Source: Bacteroidota bacterium | GTDB taxonomy: Bacteria > Bacteroidota > Bacteroidia > Flavobacteriales > Flavobacteriaceae | DNA length: 33,614 nucleotides | Reading direction: 5' to 3' | Assembly: GCA_024280635.1 (NCBI GenBank) | Contig: JAJRPS010000080.1 | Location: forward strand, 1-33,614 | Shown here: piece after piece, positions 18,300-24,695 of the stretch | How positions within the stretch are numbered: position 1 is the first letter of the stretch | Layout: every line of letters starts with the position of its first letter | Program-made: the position numbers and the translations under genes | The notes under the pieces: model-generated | Told to the model about the DNA's origin: nothing | Databases searched by the model: none | The model's input: the letters and a program-made list of their open reading frames with translations, nothing else

Positions 18300-18680
18300 A
18301 TGAATTTTCCAGAAGAATTAAAATACACAAAAGATCACGAATGGGTTAAAATAGATGGTGATGTAATTACCATTGGCATCACAGCTTTTGCTGCAAACGA
18401 ATTAGGTGACATTGTTTATGTTGATGTTGATACCGTAGATGAAACACTAGACCAAGAAGAAGTTTTTGGTACTGTTGAAGCCGTAAAAACAGTTTCTGAT
18501 TTATTCATACCTGTATCTGGAGAAGTAATTGAATTCAATGAAGCACTAGAAGACGAACCAGAAAAAGTAAATACCGATCCTTATGGTGACGGATGGATGG
18601 TGAAAGTGAAAATTTCTGATGCCACTCAATTAGAAGAATTATTATCCGCAAGTGCCTATAAAGAATTAATAGGTGCTTAA
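18300..18680 (+). CDS. gcvH: Glycine cleavage system H protein
   Basis: The H protein carries the lipoyl-bound aminomethyl group between the P, T and L proteins of the glycine cleavage system. The 126-residue sequence is full length. [15 protein letters not shown] is the typical N-terminus and [12 protein letters not shown] is the lipoylation site (Lys63). The C-terminal [12 protein letters not shown] is also typical. The other glycine cleavage genes are absent here. Its stop overlaps the next gene's GTG start by 8 nt, so the VanZ-like gene is probably cotranslated with it. Confidence 0.97.
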   Translation: MNFPEELKYTKDHEWVKIDGDVITIGITAFAANELGDIVYVDVDTVDETLDQEEVFGTVEAVKTVSDLFIPVSGEVIEFNEALEDEPEKVNTDPYGDGWMVKVKISDATQLEELLSASAYKELIGA

Positions 18681-19050
18681 TAAAAAACAATGGTTGGGTG
18701 TAGCATTAGCATACACCCTTTTTCTTTTTATTGCTAGCCTAGCAACTGTAAACATACACGTAACTTCATCTTTTAAACATAAAGATAAACTTGTACATAT
18801 TGGTATTTATGTAGTATACACTACAGTATGGTTTGCTTTTTTTAATAGCGAACAAAAAAAGACAAACTACTTAAAAGTAATTCTACTTGCTTTTACTACT
18901 GGTATCCTAATAGAAATATTACAAGGAGTATTTACCTTAAATCGCTCAGCAGAAATATTAGATGTTGTTGCTAATAGTATTGGAATTGCAATAGCAATCC
19001 TCCTTTTAAAACAACCAAAAACAACAAATATGCTAAATTTGAAAAAATAA
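18673..19050 (+). CDS. VanZ-like family small membrane protein
   Basis: A 125-residue inner-membrane protein with about four hydrophobic helices. The family signature is visible: an initial helix ([14 protein letters not shown]), then [23 protein letters not shown] with the conserved Lys-Asp-Lys-x-x-His segment, and [34 protein letters not shown] with the conserved Glu-x-x-Gln and Asp-x-x-x-Asn. VanZ itself gives low-level teicoplanin resistance in enterococci; the role of these short homologues is not established. The start is GTG at 18673, inside the end of gcvH. It sits between gcvH and the TonB genes. Confidence 0.82.
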   Translation: MLNKKQWLGVALAYTLFLFIASLATVNIHVTSSFKHKDKLVHIGIYVVYTTVWFAFFNSEQKKTNYLKVILLAFTTGILIEILQGVFTLNRSAEILDVVANSIGIAIAILLLKQPKTTNMLNLKK

Positions 19051-19106
19051 TTTCATTTTTAGTGATTAATTAGTTACTTTAGCCACAAGTATAAAACCAA
19101 ATTATA

Positions 19107-19829
19107 ATGGAATTAAAGAAAAACCCAAAAGCAGATCTTAAAAAAAATAGTGCATTTTACTTTGCATTAGGTTTTGCTGCAGTGATGTTAATCACCTATT
19201 TAGTGCTTAACCATAAAACATATGACAAAACAAATTACGATATTGCACAATTAGATTTGGGTGATTTAGATGATGAAGAAATTCCGTTAACAGACATCCA
19301 ACAAACACCACCGCCACCGCCACCGCCACCAGCAGCTCCTGAAGTTATTGAAATAGTTGAAGATGAGGTGGAAATTGAAGAAACCGTAATAGAATCAACA
19401 GAAACAGATGAAACAGAAGAAGTTGTGGAGGTTGAAGAAGTTGAGATTGAAGAAGTTGAAGAAGAAGTAGATGTGCCTTTTTCTGTAATTGAAAATGTAC
19501 CTATTTTTCCAGGTTGTGAGCGTAAAAAAAACAACAACGATCGTAAGAAATGTATGTCGGAAAAAATACAAAAATTTGTAAATAACAAATTTAACACCGA
19601 TTTAGCTGCTGACTTAGGACTAACCGGTCGTCAAAAAATATTAGTCATGTTTAAAATTGACAAACGAGGTGATATTGTTGGCGTACGTGCAAGAGCACCA
19701 CACCCTGCATTAAAAAAGGAGGCAGAAAGAGTAATCAAATCTTTACCTAAATTTAAACCAGGTAGACAACGTGGTAAAGCAGTAGGTGTACCATACTCAT
19801 TACCTATTATTTTTCAAGTAGAAGATTAA
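19107..19829 (+). CDS. TonB-family energy transducer, acidic-linker paralogue
   Basis: TonB proteins link the inner-membrane ExbB-ExbD motor to outer-membrane receptors. The 240-residue protein has a short cytoplasmic N-terminus, one membrane anchor (about 16-35) and eight consecutive prolines (68-75). An extremely acidic Glu/Val-rich linker (about 79-122) follows, then a TonB C-terminal domain (about 128-240). The domain begins FPGCE and has a Cys pair (Cys137, Cys149), the core GLTGRQKILVMFKIDKRGDIV, and ends VPYSLPIIF, all typical of Bacteroidota TonBs. The proline codons alternate CCA/CCG and form a hexanucleotide repeat. exbB and exbD are not in the window. A strong terminator follows 28 bp after the stop. 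Confidence 0.9.
   Translation: MELKKNPKADLKKNSAFYFALGFAAVMLITYLVLNHKTYDKTNYDIAQLDLGDLDDEEIPLTDIQQTPPPPPPPPAAPEVIEIVEDEVEIEETVIESTETDETEEVVEVEEVEIEEVEEEVDVPFSVIENVPIFPGCERKKNNNDRKKCMSEKIQKFVNNKFNTDLAADLGLTGRQKILVMFKIDKRGDIVGVRARAPHPALKKEAERVIKSLPKFKPGRQRGKAVGVPYSLPIIFQVED
19308..19331. repeat. Alternating CCA/CCG proline-codon repeat
   Basis: Eight proline codons in the pattern (CCACCG) three times plus CCACCA, within the TonB gene. Slippage by one unit would change the linker by two prolines without a frameshift. Confidence 0.8.
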
Positions 19830-19857
19830 GTCAATCATTGATATTTATAATATCTAA

Positions 19858-19889
19858 AATCCCGAGCAAATTGCTCGGGATTTTTTTTG
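19858..19889 (+). terminator. Rho-independent terminator after the first TonB gene
   Basis: AATCCCGAGCAA and TTGCTCGGGATT pair almost end to end (a real loop of about AAATT), followed by eight T residues. Confidence 0.93.
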
Positions 19890-19943
19890 GTATGCTTGTT
19901 GTATTATATAAATTTCACTTTAAGATTTCGTTAACATTTTAAA

Positions 19944-19964
19944 AACCATTTGCTACAAATGGTT
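19944..19964. promoter_or_regulatory. Perfect inverted repeat upstream of the second TonB gene
   Basis: AACCATTTG and CAAATGGTT form a 9-bp perfect inverted repeat around CTA, 52 bp before the ATG at 20017. No T-tract follows, so it is not a terminator. It could be an operator for a dimeric regulator or a leader hairpin; no regulator can be named. Confidence 0.45.
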
Positions 19965-20016
19965 GACTATTTTAATATCTAAATCTTATTTTATTTAACA
20001 CCTAAAACCATTGATT

Positions 20017-20796
20017 ATGAAAGCAATCCAAAACCAGAAAGTGACTGCGCAAAAACAATTGTCATCACGAGAAAAAAAACATCAAGTAAATTTAAAAAAC
20101 AATAGCGGCATCCATTTTCAAATTGGACTCATAGCGGTACTGTTTATGGTATTCGGACTTTTTCAATTGCAATTTGATAAAAAAGAATACGCCAAAAAAA
20201 TTGCAATTACCGAAATTTCAGATGGAGAAATCATCCCTTTTAATTATGTAATTGAGCAACCAAAGGTTATACCCGTAAAAAAAGTACAACCCAAACGCAA
20301 AAAAACAAGTACACATTTTAAAGAAGTAGATAATGATACAAAAATAGTAAAAAACCTACCTATTATAAACAAACCTGTTGTGCTAGAAAAAGCACCATCA
20401 GTAGGTAGTATTTATGTAGATGATGTACCAGAAGATGTTGTAATTCCTGTAAATTTTGTTCAAATATTACCCACTTTTCCTGGTTGTGAAAAATTCAAAA
20501 CTAAAAAAGAAAAAATGGCTTGTTTAAACAAAAAAATAGCCAAACACATTAGCCGAAAATTTAATAGTGATATTGCTGCAGATAATGGCTTAACAGGCAG
20601 ACAAAAAATAATGGTCATGTTTACCATTAATACTAATGGTGAAATTGTAGATGTAAAAGCACGCGCTCCACACCCTGCTTTAGAAAAAGAAGCGATAAAG
20701 ATGGTACAGAGTTTGCCAAAAATGAAACCTGCAAAGCAAGGGTATAAAAAAGTGTCAGTTTCTTTTTCGCAACCCATTATTTTTGAAGTAAAATAA
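20017..20796 (+). CDS. TonB-family energy transducer, basic-linker paralogue
   Basis: A 259-residue paralogue of the TonB gene just upstream. It has a Lys/Gln-rich cytoplasmic N-terminus, one membrane helix (about 33-51) and a periplasmic linker rich in Lys, Val and Pro (about 80-125, for example KVIPVKKVQPKRKK). The C-terminal TonB domain (about 145-259) starts FPGCE with the Cys pair Cys157/Cys169, then GLTGRQKIMVMFTINTNGEIVDVKARAPHPAL, nearly the same as in the upstream copy. Unlike that copy, it has no long proline run and its linker is basic. I chose ATG 20017 over an upstream in-frame TTG at 20011, which would add only two residues. It is separated from the first TonB gene by a terminator and an inverted repeat, so it is probably regulated on its own. 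Confidence 0.88.
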   Translation: MKAIQNQKVTAQKQLSSREKKHQVNLKNNSGIHFQIGLIAVLFMVFGLFQLQFDKKEYAKKIAITEISDGEIIPFNYVIEQPKVIPVKKVQPKRKKTSTHFKEVDNDTKIVKNLPIINKPVVLEKAPSVGSIYVDDVPEDVVIPVNFVQILPTFPGCEKFKTKKEKMACLNKKIAKHISRKFNSDIAADNGLTGRQKIMVMFTINTNGEIVDVKARAPHPALEKEAIKMVQSLPKMKPAKQGYKKVSVSFSQPIIFEVK

Positions 20797-20812
20797 TCGT
20801 TTTTATATAGCA

Positions 20813-20857
20813 AAATAACAGCCACTAATTATAATGATTAATGGCTGTTATTTTTTT
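20813..20857 (+). terminator. Rho-independent terminator after the second TonB gene
   Basis: AAATAACAGCCA and TGGCTGTTATTT form a 12-bp stem with a partly paired AT-rich inner arm (TAAT/ATTA), followed by a T-tract. Confidence 0.88.
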
Positions 20858-20858
20858 A

Positions 20859-20888
20859 TTGCCATAATCAGTATTTATTGTATTTTAG
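20859..20888 (+). promoter_or_regulatory. Candidate promoter for the remB-like gene
   Basis: TTG (20859-20861), a 19-bp spacer and TATTTTAG (20881-20888, one mismatch to TAnnTTTG) fit the Bacteroidota consensus. It lies just downstream of the terminator and 25 nt before the TTG start. Confidence 0.5.
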
Positions 20889-20913
20889 CTAAATATCTGA
20901 AAAATACTATTCT

Positions 20914-22998
20914 TTGAAAAATTATATTACCTTACTTATACTCTGTTTTAGTGCTTTTACACAAGCACAAATAAATAATTCACATGAAAAATACCCCATT
21001 TTCACCAATTGCGAGAGCAATACTATTATAGAACTCCCTACTTGCTTTAATCAACAAGTAGAAGCAAATTTTAAAAACAATTTTACACTCCCTGAAATTG
21101 TTAGTAAAGATGCGTATAAAGGCAGTATGAATATTTTATTTGAAGTTACCCAAACCGGTAGTTTTAAGGTGTTATTTGTAAATGCTACTTATTCCGAATT
21201 ACAAGAAGAAACAAAAGAAGCATTTTCAAAATTTCCTACAATTACTCCTGCAACTTATAATGGCAAAGCAATATATACCCAGTATAGCATGCAAGTGCTC
21301 ATTCCATCTTTGGATATGGTTCAACCCAAAATAGACACTAAAGAAGTGCGTAAACCTCAAAACAAATTGGAAGCTGCTGCAATGGAATATGATAGCATTA
21401 TCAATTTAGGGAAGGCAAATACTATACAATACAAAAGCGGATTAAACATTCCCTTTACGCATCAAAATTATGCTAAATTTGACCCCAACATGAATATTTT
21501 AGGGAGCAATTCGCACACCGCAGTAAAACCCTATAGTTATAGTGAAGTTGCTAAATATTACGACTTTGAAAAGGAATTATCACTACTACAAAAAGATAAG
21601 AAAACGTGGTTAGGTAAAAAACTTTTTAATGAACATCTTGTTGCTTTTGAAGGTAAAGACTATTGGTTTACAGCAGATGTTGTTGTCGATTTACAATTGG
21701 GTAAAGACCTAAAAAGTGATTTATCTAAAACCTATAATAATACTAGAGCTGCAAATATTCAAGGAGGGTTAGGCTCCAAAATAAATTTTTCAACCACCTT
21801 ATATGAAAGTCAAGGACAATTTGCAGATTATGTAAATGACTATGCCCGTAGTATGGCGCCAGCAGGAGGAAATCGAGGTATTGTACCTGGAAGAGGTATC
21901 GCAAAGGAATATAAAACTGATGCTTTTGATTATCCTATTGCAGAAGGATACATCAGTTATCGTGCTAGTAAAATGTTTACCGCACAATTTGGTCATGGTA
22001 AAAACTTTATAGGAGACGGCTATCGTTCCCTTTTTATTAGTGATGCTGCAAGTCCACACCCATATTTAAAACTAAACACCAGTTTTTGGAAAATAAAATA
22101 CACCAATACGTGGATGTGGCTTAAAGATGTCCGAAATGCTGCAACTGTTGATGGTGCTTTTGGAAGCAAGTATATGGCGACCCATTTTTTAAGCTATAAT
22201 GTTTCTAAAAAATTAAATATCGGATTGTTTGAATCAGTTGTATGGTCAAACAGTAACAATAGGGGTTTTGATGTCAACTACCTAAACCCTATTATTTTTT
22301 ATAGAGCCATTGAGTTTTCTACAGGCTCAAGAGCAGGTAATGCCCTTATTGGATTGAGCGGGAAGTATAAAGTAAACAACAACATCAATACCTATGGGCA
22401 ATTTATTATTGACGAATTTTCTACCAAAGACATCTTTGGCAGTAATAAAAGTTGGAAAAACAAATTAGGATATCAATTGGGTATCAAATATTACAACGCT
22501 TTTAAGCTGAAAAACTTAATGCTTCAAGCAGAATATAATCAGGTACGCCCCTACACCTACTCTCATGATGAATTACTCTTAAATTACGGACACAATAACC
22601 AATCCATGGCACATTTATGGGGCGCTAATTTCAGAGAATTTATTGGTATTGCACAGTATCACAAAAAACGCTGGTACGGAATGGCAAAGTTAATTTATGG
22701 GCAACGTGGTTTAGACTTCGGAGATGGTGTAAGCTATGGTGGAGATATTTTTATCAATAATGATAACCGCCCATCAGACAACAATATTTTACTTTTACAA
22801 GGTAACAAAACCAATCTATTTATTGCCGATCTTCAACTGGGCTACTTAGTAAACCCTACCACCAATTTAAAAGCATATATTAATATAACACAGCGTAGTT
22901 TTAGACCAGAAACCACTCCTGCTAATTTTGAAGAAAACACCACATGGGTAAACTTTGGTTTCCGTACTGATCTATTTAATTGGTATTTTGATTTTTAG
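20914..22998 (+). CDS. remB: RemB-like outer-membrane protein with an N-terminal TonB-C-terminal-like domain
   Basis: A 694-residue protein with a Sec signal peptide (about 1-18, CFSAFTQA), so the TTG start at 20914 is well supported. Residues about 27-132 look like the C-terminal domain of the two TonBs upstream. They open YPIFTNCE, have a Cys pair (Cys33, Cys44), a strand MNILFEVTQTGSFKVLFV, and end in a P-x-x-x-G-x-x-x-x-x-x-Y-x-x-x-V-L-I-P pattern. From about 185 to the C-terminal Phe the sequence alternates like a beta-barrel. The segment GHGKNFIGDGYRSLF (about 360-374) resembles Wzi-type capsule-assembly barrels. The order sprA, gcvH, vanZ-like, tonB, then this gene matches what I recall for remB, a gliding gene of Flavobacterium johnsoniae, which is the basis for the symbol. 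Its exact role in motility is unknown to me. Confidence 0.75.
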   Translation: MKNYITLLILCFSAFTQAQINNSHEKYPIFTNCESNTIIELPTCFNQQVEANFKNNFTLPEIVSKDAYKGSMNILFEVTQTGSFKVLFVNATYSELQEETKEAFSKFPTITPATYNGKAIYTQYSMQVLIPSLDMVQPKIDTKEVRKPQNKLEAAAMEYDSIINLGKANTIQYKSGLNIPFTHQNYAKFDPNMNILGSNSHTAVKPYSYSEVAKYYDFEKELSLLQKDKKTWLGKKLFNEHLVAFEGKDYWFTADVVVDLQLGKDLKSDLSKTYNNTRAANIQGGLGSKINFSTTLYESQGQFADYVNDYARSMAPAGGNRGIVPGRGIAKEYKTDAFDYPIAEGYISYRASKMFTAQFGHGKNFIGDGYRSLFISDAASPHPYLKLNTSFWKIKYTNTWMWLKDVRNAATVDGAFGSKYMATHFLSYNVSKKLNIGLFESVVWSNSNNRGFDVNYLNPIIFYRAIEFSTGSRAGNALIGLSGKYKVNNNINTYGQFIIDEFSTKDIFGSNKSWKNKLGYQLGIKYYNAFKLKNLMLQAEYNQVRPYTYSHDELLLNYGHNNQSMAHLWGANFREFIGIAQYHKKRWYGMAKLIYGQRGLDFGDGVSYGGDIFINNDNRPSDNNILLLQGNKTNLFIADLQLGYLVNPTTNLKAYINITQRSFRPETTPANFEENTTWVNFGFRTDLFNWYFDF

Positions 22999-23020
22999 TC
23001 GGTCGTAGGACGACAGCCAA
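22999..23020. repeat. Short hairpin element directly after the remB-like stop (copy A)
   Basis: TCGTAGGACGACAGCCAA at 23003-23020: a 4-5 bp stem (TCGT/ACGA) with an AGG loop, then CAGCCAA. A related copy with a covarying stem follows the asnS stop at 28859. Confidence 0.55.
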
Positions 23021-23184
23021 TAACATTAGTTAGATGATAACTGTCAAAACCGAAAGCATCATTAATTTTTCGTTTTTTTATCTCAATACTAACAAGTCTT
23101 TTATCTTATATCTTTCAGCGCAGCGGTCTTTACACTTTTAATAAAAAAGTCTTTACACTATATATGAAGTCTTTATTCTTTTAA

Positions 23185-23192
23185 TATATTTG
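23185..23192 (+). promoter_or_regulatory. Candidate -7 box for pyrH
   Basis: TATATTTG matches TAnnTTTG, 18 nt before the ATG at 23211. A TATG at 23163-23166, 18 bp upstream, may serve as a weak -33. The box spans an in-frame TTG (23190), which argues against starting translation there. Confidence 0.6.
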
Positions 23193-23210
23193 CATAAACA
23201 AAACAACACC

Positions 23211-23915
23211 ATGAAATACAAAAGAATACTATTAAAATTATCAGGAGAGGCATTAATGGGGGAAAGGCAATACGGTATTGATCCAAAACGCTTAGCTGAA
23301 TATGCTGAAGATATTAAAGTATTAGTAGATAAAGGTTTGGAAATTGCCATTGTAATTGGTGGCGGAAATATTTTTAGAGGTGTTGCAGGTGCTAGTAATG
23401 GTATGGACAGAGTTCAAGGTGACTACATGGGTATGCTAGCTACTGTAATTAACGGTTTAGCATTACAAAGTGCTTTAGAAGATGCTGGCGTGCAAACCCG
23501 CTTACAAACAGCAATTAAAATTGAAGCAATGGCTGAACCATATATCAAGCGTAAAGCAATGCGACATTTAGAAAAAGGACGTGTGGTTATTTTTGGCTCA
23601 GGTACAGGAAACCCGTATTTTACAACCGATTCTGCTGCTGTTTTAAGAGCTATTGAAATCAACGCAGAAGTAATTTTAAAAGGTACTCGTGTAGATGGTA
23701 TTTACAATGAAGACCCTGAAAAAAACCCTGATGCTATAAAATACGAAACCATTAGTTTTGATGAAGTGATTCAAAAAGGATTAAAAGTAATGGATATGAC
23801 TGCTTTCACATTGAGTCAAGAAAATAATTTACCAATCATTGTATTTGACATGAATACCCGTGGTAATTTATTAAAAGTAGTTTCTGGAGATATAATTGGA
23901 ACCATTGTAAAATAA
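23211..23915 (+). CDS. pyrH: UMP kinase (uridylate kinase)
   Basis: UMP kinase phosphorylates UMP to UDP in pyrimidine synthesis; the bacterial enzyme is a hexamer of the amino-acid kinase fold. From ATG 23211 the protein has 234 residues and begins [17 protein letters not shown], the family's nucleotide-binding N-terminus. [10 protein letters not shown] binds phosphate, [20 protein letters not shown] is the conserved catalytic segment, and [13 protein letters not shown] is the ATP-site signature. An upstream in-frame TTG would add seven residues but overlaps the promoter. pyrH followed by frr is a common bacterial pair. Here 107 bp separate them, so frr probably has its own promoter too. Confidence 0.97.
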   Translation: MKYKRILLKLSGEALMGERQYGIDPKRLAEYAEDIKVLVDKGLEIAIVIGGGNIFRGVAGASNGMDRVQGDYMGMLATVINGLALQSALEDAGVQTRLQTAIKIEAMAEPYIKRKAMRHLEKGRVVIFGSGTGNPYFTTDSAAVLRAIEINAEVILKGTRVDGIYNEDPEKNPDAIKYETISFDEVIQKGLKVMDMTAFTLSQENNLPIIVFDMNTRGNLLKVVSGDIIGTIVK

Positions 23916-24022
23916 AATTTGTGTAAAAAAATAACACCTAAAATCCTTAAAATAAATTAGACTATCGCAATCCGAATTTTGGCGTAATTTTTGTCTACTT
24001 ATTATTATAAATAAAAACAATT

Positions 24023-24577
24023 ATGGAAGAAATAAACTTTATTATAGATACTGCAAAGGAAGGTATGGAAAATGCACTTTCTCATTTAGACAAACAATTA
24101 ATTAGAATTAGAGCTGGTAAAGCAACTCCCTCTATGTTGAGTACGGTTATGGTTGATTATTACGGATCTTCTACTCCACTAGCACAAGTAGCAAACATTG
24201 CTACTCCTGACGCGCGTACTATTACCGTACAACCCTGGGAAAAAAGTTTAATGACGGAAATTGAAAAAGCAATTACTTATGCTAATTTAGGATTCAACCC
24301 AATGAATAATGGAGAAAACATAATTATTAGTGTACCACCATTAACTGAAGAAAGAAGGTTTGAATTAGCAAAACAAGCAAAAGCTGAGGCCGAAGATGCA
24401 AAAGTTGGTGTACGTAACAACCGTAAAGATGCTAATAACGAAATTAAAAAATTAGACAGTGCATCTGAGGACATGAAAAAAAATGCTGAAGCAGAAATTC
24501 AAAAATTAACCGATACCTTTAGTGCTAAAATAGAAACTATTTTAGCCGCTAAAGAAATAGAAATTATGAAAGTGTAA
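24023..24577 (+). CDS. frr: Ribosome recycling factor
   Basis: RRF, with EF-G, splits the post-termination ribosome so that it can be reused. The 184-residue protein has the tRNA-mimic two-domain form: a three-helix bundle (N-terminal MENALSHLDKQLIRIRAGKATPSML and the C-terminal helices) and a small beta domain in between (VMVDYYGSSTPLAQVANIATPDARTITVQPW). ISVPPLTEERRFELAKQAK is the highly conserved hinge segment. It lies after pyrH and ends at a terminator. A T-rich region at 23986-23996 could serve as a -7 box but is not a clean match. Confidence 0.98.
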   Translation: MEEINFIIDTAKEGMENALSHLDKQLIRIRAGKATPSMLSTVMVDYYGSSTPLAQVANIATPDARTITVQPWEKSLMTEIEKAITYANLGFNPMNNGENIIISVPPLTEERRFELAKQAKAEAEDAKVGVRNNRKDANNEIKKLDSASEDMKKNAEAEIQKLTDTFSAKIETILAAKEIEIMKV

Positions 24578-24604
24578 TATATTTACATTTCATAACTCAC
24601 TACT

Positions 24605-24634
24605 AAAAACGACTTAAAAAGGTCGTTTTTTTTT
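24605..24634 (+). terminator. Rho-independent terminator of frr
   Basis: AAAAACGAC pairs with GTCGTTTTT (9 bp) around a short A-rich loop and is followed by further T residues. Confidence 0.88.
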
Positions 24635-24670
24635 GTTTCAAAACAACTGCTATAATCCTTGCAAATTATT

Positions 24671-24678
24671 TAACTTTG
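24671..24678 (+). promoter_or_regulatory. Candidate -7 box for the RND/MMPL transporter gene
   Basis: TAACTTTG is an exact TAnnTTTG match, 17 nt before the ATG at 24696. Its position rules out translation from the in-frame upstream codons. Confidence 0.6.
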
Positions 24679-24695
24679 CAATCTTATCAAATATT

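Noticed and set aside
20011-20016. TTG start for the second TonB gene
   Set aside because: An ATG two codons later is more likely; the difference is small either way.
23190-23210. Upstream in-frame TTG start for pyrH
   Set aside because: The TTG lies in the TATATTTG -7 box and the family's N-terminus starts at ATG 23211.
22999-23210. Possible tRNA or small structured RNA before pyrH
   Set aside because: No cloverleaf or CCA end could be drawn; only a short hairpin and AT-rich repeats are present.
24633-24695. Longer N-terminus for the RND/MMPL transporter
   Set aside because: The added codons overlap the frr terminator tail and the TAACTTTG -7 box; ATG 24696 gives a normal cytoplasmic start.
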